DNA of 64,000 nt from Euptelea pleiosperma (Eukaryota; Streptophyta; Magnoliopsida; Ranunculales; Eupteleaceae), in assembly GCA_035048495.1 (NCBI GenBank), contig CM068553.1, forward strand, positions 18,539,190-18,603,189. The letters run 5' to 3'. Of this stretch, positions 1-10,721 are shown piece by piece. Below the pieces are notes generated by a model. That model searched no databases. It was given only the letters and a program-made list of their open reading frames with translations, and was not told where the DNA came from. The translations under genes were made by a program, and so were the position numbers. The first letter of the stretch is position 1; the number at the start of each line of letters is the position of its first letter.

Positions 1-193
1 CGTTATTTGGGTGCAAAGATCGAAAGGTTGTAAATCACTAATCAGGCTGATTTTTTGTTTAAACCTTCACTGAGGGACTGGCCAAACATCCATACGGTCA
101 ACGTATACTAAGAGTGTGCCACATGGCTTGTGATTTTCATTGTGACAGAATCATCTGTCAGAATAATGTGATAGAAGGTTTACTCTCCTCGCT
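1..193. repeat. MITE family A, right half (cut by window edge)
   Basis: Sequence matches the right half of a MITE family seen again at 16055-16452, 28122-28684 and 29740-30111. Shared modules are a 'lead' around ATCACTAATCAGGCTGATTT, then GGGACTGGCCAAACATCC, ATACGGTCA, a CACGTGGC-like box (here CACATGGC) and a terminus close to AAGTTTTACTCC (here AAGGTTTACTCC). No coding capacity. Confidence 0.7.
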
Positions 194-279
194 AACACAA
201 AAGGGTCTCCTGATGATCATGGACCTGAGGTTGGCATATTTTACCTTCTACGCATGCAAATGGGTCAAGCCACCATTGA

Positions 280-545
280 ATAGTCCTCTAGGGCGGCTGT
301 ATGCATGACGTGGCACACTCTTGGCGACCACCCTTCCGTGGATATGGATTCTACATAAATTAATACTGATTATATTTAAGTATCCCTAATAATGCTTTAA
401 GTATCCCAAATAATGCTTGAATCACACGATACTCAAATCCAATGGGTAGAAATCACTGATCAAGTTGATTTTTGGTCTGTAAGTCACCTATGGATGAGCC
501 AAACATAGAGACGGTCAGTAGCCTCCCAAGGGTGTTTATATTCTA
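280..545. repeat. MITE family A relic, degenerate
   Basis: Contains the diagnostic GACGTGGCACACTCTTGG module at the left and 'gaaatcactgatcaagttga' followed by 'atgagccaaacatagagacg' on the right, the same order as in the better copies. Both ends are eroded. No ORF of interest. Confidence 0.5.
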
Positions 546-639
546 ATTTTCCAGCCAAACTAGAGAACCCTTCATTTGCACAACTTACGTTAATAGAATT
601 TATACTAGTTAACTTACCCAACTCTCACGTTTCCTCATA

Positions 640-925
640 TGGGCATTTTAACTGTCGGATCTGAGCATTTTAATATCATAATTTTTGGCCGTTGGATTTA
701 AAAACTTTTCTTTGGATGCAAATAACTGTTAGAAATTGTCGATCAATCTGATTTTTGGTATATAGGTCCGCCAAATGGTTGAGCAAACATCCAAAGCTCA
801 GTGGGCCTTAAAAGACATTCCATGTGGCATTTAGTCCATGGTGAGGGTAAAATAAATGGAACCGGACCCATGAACGTGTCGGCCACCCTTACACCAAAAA
901 TAAGCCAGACTAGTGATTTCTAGAT
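640..925. repeat. MITE family C relic
   Basis: Shares long stretches with 33700-33945: a 'gcattttaatatcataatt' block, a 'ggccgttg' block, then the module 'aggtccgccaaatggttgag' and a 'cagtgggcc' block ending in an imperfect G-box. It lies just 5' of the EGF exon of the kinase gene and may have replaced or pushed away upstream coding sequence. Confidence 0.5.
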
Positions 926-953
926 ATGTTGCTTTGATTTCAACATAACTAAC

Positions 954-1140
954 TTGGGTTATCTTACATTTTCTGGTGATGGGCTTGATCAAGATATCGA
1001 CGAGTGTGTGGACCCAGACTCATACAACAGGTGCGAAGTTAATGGTTCTGCTGTATGCACCAATACGAATGGGAGTTACAGCTGCTCTTGTCCACAAGGC
1101 TACCATGGCGACGGTTTTCTAAATGGAACCCACTGCATAT
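954..1140 (+). CDS. EGF_CA exon of WAK-like receptor kinase (partial gene)
   Basis: The frame encodes a calcium-binding EGF repeat: DIDEC, then cysteines spaced as in [20 protein letters not shown] and a closing C, six cysteines in all. In wall-associated kinases this module is a short exon between the GUB_WAK extracellular exon and the membrane/kinase exon; that order is kept here with the kinase exon at 1862-3160. The exact borders are unclear: I see no convincing GT donor directly after the last cysteine, and the frame runs on into MITE-like sequence until about 1283. No signal peptide or GUB_WAK cysteine-rich exon is found upstream in the window; it may lie further left or be lost. The extracellular half may therefore be broken. 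Confidence 0.6.
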
Positions 1141-1340
1141 CTGATGTTGAATTTGAATCATCTGATATTAAATCATCTCCAGGGATACGTCTCGTTGCAG
1201 GAAACACTAACCCATCTAAGAATTGCTCTACAACCGTACAAAATCCACGTGCCCGAGATCTGCTCCCCTGTCATCGCCACTGATGACAGGGCCCTGTCAT
1301 CGAAGTTTTTACTCCTTGGGGATTTTTCTGAGCCATTCTA

Positions 1341-1580
1341 TGATACAAAATTCTGTATCAAAATTTTGGTACAAAAGTCCCTTAAAGTGCCATGTGGCAC
1401 ATTCTTCAGGTCCAGTGATCCCATCAATGGTTTGTCCACACCTTGGTTGGCCTAAACACCAAAAATCATCATGATACAAGCTCCATGAACATGCCAGTAG
1501 GTTGGTTTCAAGCCCATGATGAAAAAGTGCTCAAATCCATCCGTTAGAAATCATCAGTCATGATGAGTTTTGGTGTGTGG
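1341..1580. repeat. MITE family B inside the WAK-like intron
   Basis: Resembles 30842-31125: an outer part with 'ttctgtatcaaaattttg', then 'aaaagtccctt', a GCCATGTGGCAC box, and a shared middle 'cccatgatgaaaaagtgctc' followed by 'agaaatca'. The right arm is eroded. It sits in the intron between the EGF and kinase exons. A short TGATGACAGG/CCTGTCATC inverted motif at 1267-1300, also seen at the end of the family A copy near 16410-16440, precedes it. Confidence 0.5.
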
Positions 1581-1861
1581 GTTTGTACGGTATCGACAAA
1601 CCGGAAAAAAATTTAGATGTAGAGGACTTTGGATGCAATCAACGTAGAGGAGTCTCATGGTCCTACATATTTTTTTGGGCCACTAAACGCATGTGGATAT
1701 TTTGCCCACCTTTGTTGGATATACATGAATCCTCCTCACCGATGAGTTGGCTAAACAACTTATGGTCACTGGGCCCCAAAGAATGCACCCCGTGTCACTT
1801 TGAGTGACTTTTCTAATTATTTATTGTAAATTTTTTCAATTTTTTTCTCACTAGGTCTTAG

Positions 1862-3160
1862 AGCAAAAGTGAACTCAAAACGTTCATGTATCAGTGGACT
1901 CCAATTGTGTGCCATGTGGAAAATTTGGAGACTAACAACAATGCCATCACTCCCTTAACTGAAAATATTTTTAACTTCTGGAGTCATACAGGTATTGTTG
2001 GCGTATGCACAATCTGTGTGCTTATAATTCTAGGTGGTAGTTACTGGCTGTATCTATTACTAAAGAGAAGAAGGCATATTAAACTCAAAGAATATTTCTT
2101 CAAGAAAAACGGTGGTTTACTTTTACAACAACAAAATGGTGATGTCGTAAAAGCCAAAATCTTCAATTTGGAGGAACTTGAAAAGGCAACGGACAACTAC
2201 AATGAGAATCGAATACTTGGCAGAGGAGGTGCTGGTATTGTTTATAAAGGAATGCTACAAAATGGTGGAATAGTAGCTATTAAGAAGGCCATAACACTGG
2301 AAGAGAACCAAATTGAGCAGTTTATTAATGAGATTGCACTTCTTTCCCAAATTGATCATAGGAATGTGGTGAAATTGTTGGGTTGTTGTTTAGAGACTGA
2401 AGTTACATTATTAGTTTATGAATTTGTCTCCAACGGAACTCTCTTCGATCATATCCACGACAAGAGCTATGCATCTTCGGTTTCATGGGAGGATCGCTTA
2501 AGGATAGCTACAGAATTGGTTGGAGCTCTTGCTTATTTGCACTCTGCTGCTTCCATACCAATCTTTCATATAGATATTAAGTCTGGCAACATACTCCTAG
2601 ATGCGAATTTCAGAGCAAAAGTGGCCGACTTTGGAATTTCAAGGTCAATTTCAGAAGAACAGACTCACTTAACAACACTCGTGCAAGGAACATTTGGGTA
2701 CCTAGACCCAGAATACTTTCAATCGCATAAGTTTACAGATAAAAGTGATGTTTATAGTTTTGAAGTAGTTCTTGTTGAGCTTTTAACAGGAGAAAAGCCG
2801 ATATCATACTTGCAAACTGAAGAACAAAGAAATCTAATTACATATTTCATTTCATCAATGAAGGCAAATCATATTTTTCAGGTTCTAGAGGATCGAGTAA
2901 CAAAGGAGGGCACGAAAGAGGAGCTCCTAGCAGTTGCTAAGCTTGCAAAGAGATGCTTAAATTTGAATGGAAGAAAAAAGCCAGCAATGAAAGAAGTTGC
3001 AGCAGTGCTAGAGGAGTTGAGAAGGTCCCATGGTTGTTCGTTGATTCATCAAAATAGCCCAAATTATCTTGTAGATGAGCCATCAAGCCATCACTCTGGC
3101 AGTACAATTGGTAAGAATAGCTTGGAGAACAAATCAATGCTCCGTTCAACATTGAACTAG
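1862..3160 (+). CDS. WAK-like receptor kinase, transmembrane and kinase exon
   Basis: Encodes the intracellular half of a wall-associated-kinase-like protein. Numbering from the ATG at 1886 (424 residues): a transmembrane helix at about 36-60, a basic stop-transfer RRRHIK, the WAK juxtamembrane signature NGGLLLQQQ, then a full Ser/Thr kinase domain. Visible motifs are the P-loop GRGGAG (112-117), VAIKK with catalytic K133, alpha-C E149, DFG (248-250) and GYLDPEY activation-loop end. The exon probably starts at 1862 after the TTAG acceptor, since an in-frame TAG overlaps that junction. Two conserved positions deviate: the HRD motif reads HID (228-230), so the arginine is missing although the catalytic Asp stays, and the DVYSFG glycine is Glu (293). 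WAKs bind pectin and signal from the plasma membrane. The kinase may be altered in activity. Family assignment is firm; functionality is not. Confidence 0.85.
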   Translation, partial: SKSELKTFMYQWTPIVCHVENLETNNNAITPLTENIFNFWSHTGIVGVCTICVLIILGGSYWLYLLLKRRRHIKLKEYFFKKNGGLLLQQQNGDVVKAKIFNLEELEKATDNYNENRILGRGGAGIVYKGMLQNGGIVAIKKAITLEENQIEQFINEIALLSQIDHRNVVKLLGCCLETEVTLLVYEFVSNGTLFDHIHDKSYASSVSWEDRLRIATELVGALAYLHSAASIPIFHIDIKSGNILLDANFRAKVADFGISRSISEEQTHLTTLVQGTFGYLDPEYFQSHKFTDKSDVYSFEVVLVELLTGEKPISYLQTEEQRNLITYFISSMKANHIFQVLEDRVTKEGTKEELLAVAKLAKRCLNLNGRKKPAMKEVAAVLEELRRSHGCSLIHQNSPNYLVDEPSSHHSGSTIGKNSLENKSMLRSTLN

Positions 3161-3662
3161 GATCATTTAGTTTATCATTTCACGGGGACAATGATTATTC
3201 CCCTATTATTTCCACCATGTAGTGTAACAATTCTCCATCTTCCACTCTCTTCCCCTATAGATGTCTTATATTTTAGGCTCATACTGTCACAATTATTTAT
3301 CTTCTTCTTTATGAGTTATGTACTCCTAGCTTTGTAATGATTAATTACTTTAAGCATTATATTTAAGGCTCAATATATTATTAGTTTATTAAATACTTCA
3401 AGAATTATGAGAGGAAAATCTTTGGTTTGGTAGATATTGTTAGGGTCCACCAATACTGTTGATAATCGACCTTTCACGAACAACCAAAAATAAAGATAAC
3501 CAAAAAGATCAATCTCATTGACACACCAAAATTTACGCAGTTCGATAGTTTGCTTATGTCCACAGGTGAAAAGAGTTTTTTATTATCTTTAGAGAATTAG
3601 GGTTACAATATTTTCCTCTCTCTCACTCTCTCAATGTACAAGTGAAACCACAATGCTCTTTA
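3161..3662. other. 3' flank of the kinase gene
   Basis: AT-rich sequence with possible plant poly(A) context; no ORF or structure that I can support. Confidence 0.4.
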
Positions 3663-3667
3663 GAATA

Positions 3668-4085
3668 TATATATACACGGGATGGATAAAATGACTAATG
3701 ATATTCTTACTAATATAATGACTAATGGATGTGGGACCCACATGTAGATGAGTTAAGGGTTGATCTTTTGTGAGGATGATCTCTTCACCAAGGATATCAT
3801 CCTCACAAAAACTCAGCTCCATCCAACACTAGTAGCCTTGTGAAAAGTGGATTGCAAATTGAGAAGTTTTGGACCATCCATTTTCATCGTTAAATTTAAG
3901 TCCATATTTGATAGGGTTAGAAGTCTTAAAAATTACTAATTTTTTGTGAGGATGATCTCCATGGTGAGGAGATCATCCTCACCAAAAATCAGCTCTTAGT
4001 TCATCTGCATGTGGGCCCTAGATCCATTAGTCATTCATTATTAAGATTAGCATTAGTCATTTTATCCCAGTATATATACATATAG
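3668..4085. mobile_element. Foldback (long inverted-repeat) element
   Basis: Two arms of roughly 145 bp face each other: 3668-3815 and 3945-4085. Both carry GATAAAATGACTAATG, then ATGACTAATGGAT, a 'cccacatg' block and GTGAGGATGATCTC in inverted orientation. Each arm end also has its own small hairpin (GAGGATGATCTC with GATCATCCTC). A spacer of about 130 bp lies between. No ORF. This is the architecture of a MITE or of two MITE copies inserted head to head. Confidence 0.6.
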
Positions 4086-6053
4086 AAATCTCTTATATAA
4101 TGAAATATCCGAAATACCTCCAAAGGTTATAATATTAAAATCCTAAAAACCCCGTTGAAACAAATGATTTTTGTGTCGTTAGATTGAAAACCCAGTGTTT
4201 CAACAATATTTATAATTCGAGACTTTATCTTGCAAAATATGAAACTTCTTGCACAGTGGTATGTCGGATATCGTTCGCACTCGGGGTTAGGACAAATAAT
4301 TGAACAATGATAACGAAAAATGCTAAGAATTTATGGAGAGGTGAGAATGGTGATGATATCGAGATTAAAACATTCTTTTTGGATAGAGATTATTAAAACT
4401 AAGAATGAAATTTAACATAATCCAAATGCAACAATTAACAAGGGTGAAACACAAATAAGAAGCAATCAAAACCTAGAGAAGATGGTGAAATTAAAATTAT
4501 AGAGATTAAAACATATTGGTTTTAAAATGAGAGATCACCATTAATTAAGAACTAATCAATAATCAAAGGAAAGTAAGATTTACATCAAATAAACTGAATT
4601 TATCTATAAATAAAAGAAATCTACATTGCTTTGGAAAACAAATTAAAACATAAATATGAATAAATTATCTAAAAAGCAAGTAAATTGATAGAGTAGGAAT
4701 TAGAGAGAAGGAATTAGAGAGGAAGAAGATGAAAGAGCTTACCATTGCAAAAGAGGAGTTGCATAGTGAATCTGGACACCCTTCTGGTCCAGATTCATTA
4801 TGAATCTAGACTGCTTTCTTAACAAGGGGGGACCAGAATGCACCTGAAGGAGAGAAAATGAGGTTGAGAGGTAGGGCTTGTATGAGGGAGTGGGCCAGAG
4901 GCCGATGTAAAAGGGCAGGCATGAGAGGCAGGGGCCAAAAGCCAAATGTAATCCCCATTTGAAATAAAACCCATGTTGAATGAGTGTTCTTGTAACGCAT
5001 AGGGGTGGGGTGGCCACAAAATCCAGCAGAAAAAGGCTGTGATAGTACCATCAGTTTCCATGTGTCTGTATAGAGGTAGAGGACATGTGGGAAGCGACGG
5101 TATGCAAAAAATAATTCAATGGCCAAAAATCTGAACTTCTGCCAGTAGGGCACGTGCAAAGATAAAGTAGCATGAAGCCCTGACGGGGCGGTAATCCAAG
5201 GGGAAAACAAAGAAGAACCGTGAAATAGCCGGCCATAGGAACAAACAGGACTACAAACGAGTGCCCGAGGCCGCCAAAAATGGCAGTTGAAGGCCAAGGG
5301 CGCAACCATCCAGTGAAAAATAGAGTTATATATAAGAAAGAGTTAGAATTTTTTTCATAAAAAATTGTTTTTACTATTCACAAGCGCGGAAGCTCTGTCA
5401 AAATTTTGAGAAATCCTAGACGAAGGGTCGAAACAACGAGGGACACCTGAAAAATAAGGTAAAGTAATAACTAAAGAGGAAAATATATGAAAATAGGGGA
5501 AAAAGATGGAAAAAACGTGAAAAACGCCCAATTTTGGGAGATAACCCGAAACGTTTGGGGGGATTGTAAATGGAGGAAAATGATCCACCCTTTCAATTTT
5601 TGTGGAATTTGGTGAAGCGCGCATCAATGCACCAAGAAAAAATGAATTTGGGGCGTTATGGGGTAAAAAATCGAACCAAGGGCATCAAAGATCTCCCAAA
5701 CAGGGGAAAAATGGTTGGTGAGATTCTAGAGGATGATAGTAAGGGTGAAAATAAAAATTCCTTTCAAATTTGAGGAGAAATCGCCCAAAACGAAGGAGTA
5801 TTGACGATTTTGGTCGAATTGGGGGGTTTTTTTTCCACCCCAATGGGTTAATGAACTCCCCCTTTCCCCTTTCAATCCTTTGAAATGGGCATCAAATGAA
5901 AATCCTAAAATGAACTGTTCTAATGAAGAATTTGAAATCTAACTTGATTTTGGTGATGTAAGCAGGGTTGGCTGGGTAGAAACAATTACAGAGCAGCGTG
6001 AATGAACTATCACGTGGAACCGCTTGACAGAAGTAGGTTAGAAGCAAGAAGAA
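4086..6053. other. Unassigned region before the plant-mobile-domain relic
   Basis: 4086-4740 is AT-rich with nothing recognisable. 4740-5310 is more GC-rich and has overlapping open frames on the minus strand (longest 4806-5309, 167 codons), but none shows a known motif. 5340-6053 is purine-rich on the plus strand and may be the 5' part or LTR of the element that carried the ORF at 6054. I see no promoter or LTR border I can defend. Confidence 0.35.
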
Positions 6054-8098
6054 ATGGCGCCCAAAGTGAAAGCTAGTAAGAAGAAGTTAGCGGGGGGTAC
6101 GATGCACATAAGTGAGACATTCGAGATGCCCACAGAAGTACCAAGGGAAGTTCCAAAAGCTGAAAGGCCTGCTCTGGCTCCGACTGAGGGGCACGATAAT
6201 GAGTCTACCATCGTAGAGGTCACAGCGGACGGAGAGTGCTATATCACCCTACAACCAATGCAGGTAGCGGCCAAAGCAGCAGAACAGATGTACAACCCCT
6301 CAGTAATGATGTTGTAAAGGCATGAGTGAGACGGTGCCACCAAAGAGAATTTCTGCACCGTAGTGGATAAGTATCATGCGAACTAGGTAAAGTTCGCGAT
6401 ACCATACACACAGGAGGTGAAGTATAGAGATCGCCTGGACGGCCTGAGGTTGCTTCAACTTGTGCAGATAACGATGGCAAGATTCCTAGAGAACAAGCCA
6501 CTATTGATGGCCTTGATAGAGGTATGGAATCCGGCCACCAGTACATTCAACATGGCATTTGGCAAAGTCGGTTTTACCATAGAGGACGCGATGATGTTGG
6601 GGCGACTCCCCATTGGTACAGAGCTACCCCATGTGCAGGTAACGTAACTGAGTGATGATGAGAGGGCGTCGTTCGACATGCTAGTGAGCATGAACGAACG
6701 ACTAATGGCGGCGCACAAGGGTAGTGACGGAAGATCGTGGGCCAACTGGTGGACAAAGTCATTTAAAGGCCAAACGTCTGAAGAGGGGTTCTTGGGGCTG
6801 CTTGTCTATATGATCTCCATCTTTCTATGTCCACAACCACCAGCCCACAAGGTAGTGGAAGGTTCTTTTTATGCAGCTGCGATGACCTTTCACGGGAAAA
6901 AGATATACTGGGCCTCGACTGTGACGGCACAATTGTACCAGGGCATGAGTTAGTACAAAAAGACTCTGCAAGACTGGGCGGTGAGTTGGGAAGAGAAGAC
7001 ATTGCCGTCTAAGGAAATCTACCTTTTTGGCCCTTTCTAGCAGTTGCAGCTATGGGCATACAAGCATTATGACAAATTGGCTCCTTACGTACTGACCCGA
7101 GATCCCAAGAAAACTGTGAGGGCTTTGAAGTACGCCAGCGAAGATCCGCCCGTGTTCGGTATCGAAACAATCTTCAACATACTGAACACAGAGAAGCATT
7201 TCCGAGCGCAGGCGTACGAAGAGTCATTGTATCAAGGAGAGCCGCTCCTACCCATTGATACCGTGGGGCTAGTCGCACATGAAGCCGACGGGACACTGAG
7301 AGAGCCAATGCTGATATACAGCAGAATCATCAGCCCCTCCTTTATTTTCGCTGTGCTGACCCGCGAAATGCGCCGAGGGTCATGGGGCAAAATCCCAGTG
7401 CCCGAGAAAGAAGCCGTAGCCATTGCCTACCGACCCCACAGAATAGCACGACAACTTGGCTTCGACCAAGACATCTCCTATCCCCTTCCCAACATCGTGG
7501 ACAACGATTGGGTGCTATTGTACTATTTCTTTAATTGCGTCTGCACCACCAAGACGTTGAAAGTGGTGCCACCCTCAAGGTAGGGGAAAATGACATATCG
7601 CCATTTGAAAATGGCAAGGCTTTATCTTGAAAGTTCTGGCGAGCTGAAAATAAAAGAAATCGTCGATGCCCTCGAGAACAGATGGAACTATATAGGGCGA
7701 GGTGCCATCTCTGGACCGGACCCCTTGTTGAGGGTGGAGGGTGAGGGCTCCACTAGCGAATCAGTAAAGGAAAGGCGATCCAAGCGGAAATAGGACTCCA
7801 CCGGCAGAAAGAAGAACAGGAAGTTGCCCCGGGGTTAGGAGAAACAGAAGCAACTTCCAGAATCGAGGTACCCTCGCCTCCCCGGAGATCGACGAGATTG
7901 CAACGAGGGACCAAACGGGGTCGGGATGAAAGTCCTAAAAGGGCTCAAACAGAGATTGTCGAGGGCACTGCACCTCATGGAACGCACCTTGGTAAAATAC
8001 CTCCTGGGGTGGCCCAGAGAAAGAAAGCTACAAGAACCGTTCCAGCCAGCCTATTCAAACGAATCAAGAAGATCGGGGTCCAAAGGCCTGAGCGCTAG
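6054..8098 (+). pseudogene. Decayed plant mobile domain (PMD) protein
   Basis: One reading frame runs from the ATG at 6054 to about 7790 and is interrupted by stops only at 6315, 6327, 6384, 6648, 6951, 7038 and 7581. The conceptual product carries the aminotransferase-like plant mobile domain pattern: a helix ending LMALIEVWNPATSTF, then FTIEDAMMLGRLPIG, and in the C-terminal half AYRPHRIARQLGFDQD. After 7790 the frame shifts; a basic, low-complexity tail continues in another frame up to 8098. PMD proteins are carried by gypsy-like retrotransposons and MULEs, and a few are domesticated (MAIN/MAIL family). Here no flanking integrase, transposase or LTR can be assigned to it. All seven stops can arise from CAA, CAG or CGA by a single C-to-T change. 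It is a dead copy. Confidence 0.75.
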
Positions 8099-8784
8099 AT
8101 AAAACCAAAACCCAAATATTCTGGGGATGAATCAGATTCCCCAATAAGGGCCGAGCCACCCCTCCAACCAGTCACCACGAAAGTAATTGTACCTGGTGTT
8201 GTCATCATAGGTAAACAAGATCAAGAAATCTGTTAAAATGTAATATTGTAACGCCAAATGAGATAAGGCGTTAGGCTTTGTTGAAAACGACACTAATTAG
8301 AACTCTTATGCAGATGTGGAGCCGGAGCCAGAGCGGCCAGCGAGACAGGAGACACATACAGGGGAACTGAAGCCCCTCTAGACAAAGGCTGGCAGGAGGT
8401 CCTTGACATGTTGGAACTTGGCGGGGAAGGTTTCCCAGAAATAGGTAAGAATGGACATAATATTGTCAGAACTGTAGTAAATGTCTTGGTAAAATTTAAT
8501 TATTGGGTACTGACTTTTTGTGGTTCAAAATGTGTAATGAATAGGTGGGGAAGAGAAAGCAGTTAGTCCTCAACCAAAAGAGGCTCTTCTTCATCTCATC
8601 TTCATCTTCGTGGCCGTCGTCTTTAGCCTCCTATACTACTACTAGGTGTTGGAATCTCCTATGGCGGTGACTCTGGAAACTCAGGGTACTAAGAACGAAT
8701 GAATGTAGTCATCCGTTGTTGATGACGAGAGATAGAATCAAAAGTGTGACAGAGATTGTCCATCTTTGACGATAGTGCTTCCCA
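8099..8784. other. Non-coding flank of the PMD relic
   Basis: No ORF or recognised repeat. It may be the 3' part of the same lost element. Confidence 0.3.
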
Positions 8785-9906
8785 ATCATGAAGTCTTTGC
8801 CACTTGTTCAATTTGGTACACCCCAAACCTACCGCAATCAACACACCCCGATCTTAATTCTCACGCAACAGCCTCTACCGAAGGCGAAGGATTCAGTACA
8901 CCCTGAACCCCAAAGTTGCTCAATTAATGTTGAGACACACTGGTACTCTCTAGCTTACTAGGTTAAGATACTAGATGGAAAACCTAAGTAGAGGGAAGAT
9001 CAAGCTCTAAGCTTTGATCGAAAATGAAGAGAAAAGCTTACAAGAATGACAATGATAGCTAAGGCCTTTTCTCTTCAACAAGGACAACTCTTCTTTAGAA
9101 GCTCTCTTTTTTTCTCTAGTTATGTGTATAATAAAGCTCATGAGAGGTTTTATGTATATGAGTTTGGAAGCCCAAAGTCATGCAAGTAATGGAAAAGCGG
9201 AAGCATGAAAACTAGATCTAAAATTAGACTCAATCTACAAAGTCCAATCGATTGTACACTAGCTAGTCCAATCGATCGAACTCTAGTCCAATCGATTGTT
9301 CTGTACGGATGAGTTTTATGTTCATCATTGCAATCGAATGTACACAGGGTCCAATCAATCGAACTGGTCCAATCAATTATAGAGTAAACTCCAATCGATT
9401 ATACTCTGGGAGTGTTCTGTCCCATAAAGTCCAATCGATTATACACAGAGGTCTAATCAATTGTACTCAAGGATTGTTCTGTCCCGTAATGTCCAATCGA
9501 TTGTACACAAAGGTCCAATCTATCGGACTTCCCCTTAGTCAATTTTTTACTTCTTTGTACTGTATTGACCTGGGTTTGTCATGTGACAAGGTTCAACCAT
9601 TATGTTTAATTTTTTAAGATCATATTCATATGGCCACTAAGTTACTTACTTTCCTAAGCGAGCAGATACGGTCTTCAACGAACAAATAGCAGTTACTCAG
9701 ATGACTCAAGTCGTTAACCGTCTGATTCTTGCGATCTTCATCTTTTAGTCTTCACGTAGTCAGCGAAGTATGTAGACCATGACATCTTCAAAGCTACACT
9801 CAGTGGCAGAGCCAGGATTTTGTTCAAGGGTGGGCATTTTTGGAATTATTCAAAGTTTTAGGGTGGACAAAAAGAGTTTTTATAAGGATGGACAAAAGGG
9901 TAGTTA
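8785..9906 (-). repeat. LTR-like long repeat, copy 1 (truncated)
   Basis: Aligns over about 1.1 kb with 10722-11866 (same order: 'tttgccacttgttca', 'taccccaaacctacc', 'actggtactctct', the CAATCGATTG array, 'cttcacgtagtcagcgaagt', then the start of a hAT MITE). It stops abruptly inside that MITE at about 9906. Strand is inferred from the primer-binding-site-like motif at 10267-10278 beside the second copy. Confidence 0.65.
9236..9535. repeat. Array of CAATCGATTG palindromes, copy 1
   Basis: About ten degenerate units of the form TCCAATCGATTGTACAC occur in 300 bp at irregular 25-40 bp spacing. The core CAATCGATTG is a 10-bp perfect palindrome; variants include CAATCGATCG, CAATCAATTA and CAATCGATTA. 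The two arrays keep order and spacing, so the array predates the duplication. Confidence 0.7.
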
Positions 9907-10721
9907 CAAACAGGTGCATGCATAACTGGTCTAGGTCTAGGTTGGTCAACCTGTGGTGTGGAAGGAACTTTGGCATTTATAAATTTAGTTCCTAAAGACA
10001 ATGGGATGTTAACATTATTAACATATCCAAGTCCACGTTTGTCTCAAACTCTTTATCCCATACTAAGAATCTCATTGAGCTTTAATCAACCTGAGGCTTT
10101 TCTTATACAATTCTTTATAAGTATAAAAGATCACATTGATCTTCACTGTCTGAGTTATTACAACTATTCATAGTAAACCCCTCTTTCTGCATCTTTAAAG
10201 ATATATAAGAAAATAGATTGTAAGTAGGAACTCACTCGGGTGATTAAACCGTTAATGAGTGACTTGGTTCTGATACCAATTGAAATTCAGTCCGTCTCTT
10301 TATACCGAGTACCTAGAAAGGGATTGATTAGGTATTAAAATTCTCTTTTTACCTAACACAATTTACTGGTCCGGTAGGGATAACCTAAATCGCATTGATG
10401 ATTATCATAATCGACTTAAATCAAATATATCTCTATGATATATTGTCTCTTTATCGTTTGGATTAATCCAACAAATATGTGGAATATAAACAATCAATCA
10501 CAACCATAACACATGCAAGTTTTTACGTGGAAACCTTAGCCAAGGAAAACCACGGAACCACCTCTAGACAGAAAGTATCACTATCTGAGAAGTTTTGAGT
10601 TACAGAAGTTACATACACAACACCGTTTCAAATACAGCTTACAACCTTAGCCAAGGCCTGTTGTCGGCCCATCCACGTCCTCTAGTTCCATGCTACGAGT
10701 CACACACATGACCTCCTAATC
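9907..10721. other. Spacer between the two LTR-like copies
   Basis: Contains a possible minus-strand internal fragment (9958-10266), the PBS-like site at 10267-10278, and then sequence probably belonging to the LTR end next to the second copy. No recognisable protein. Confidence 0.4.
10267..10278 (-). other. Candidate tRNA-Met primer binding site (minus strand)
   Basis: The plus strand reads GTTCTGATACCA, the complement of TGGTATCAGAAC, one base off the canonical plant initiator-Met PBS TGGTATCAGAGC. It is followed two bases later by TGAAATTCAG, a plausible LTR terminus (10281). It implies a minus-strand LTR element whose 5' LTR extends to the right. Confidence 0.5.

Noticed and set aside
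4739..5309. Overlapping minus-strand open frames up to 167 codons
   Set aside because: No recognisable domain, three frames open at once, and composition (GC-rich, few stops) explains it.
9236..9535. CRISPR-like array
   Set aside because: Units are degenerate, unevenly spaced and in plant DNA within an LTR-like repeat; no spacers of constant length.
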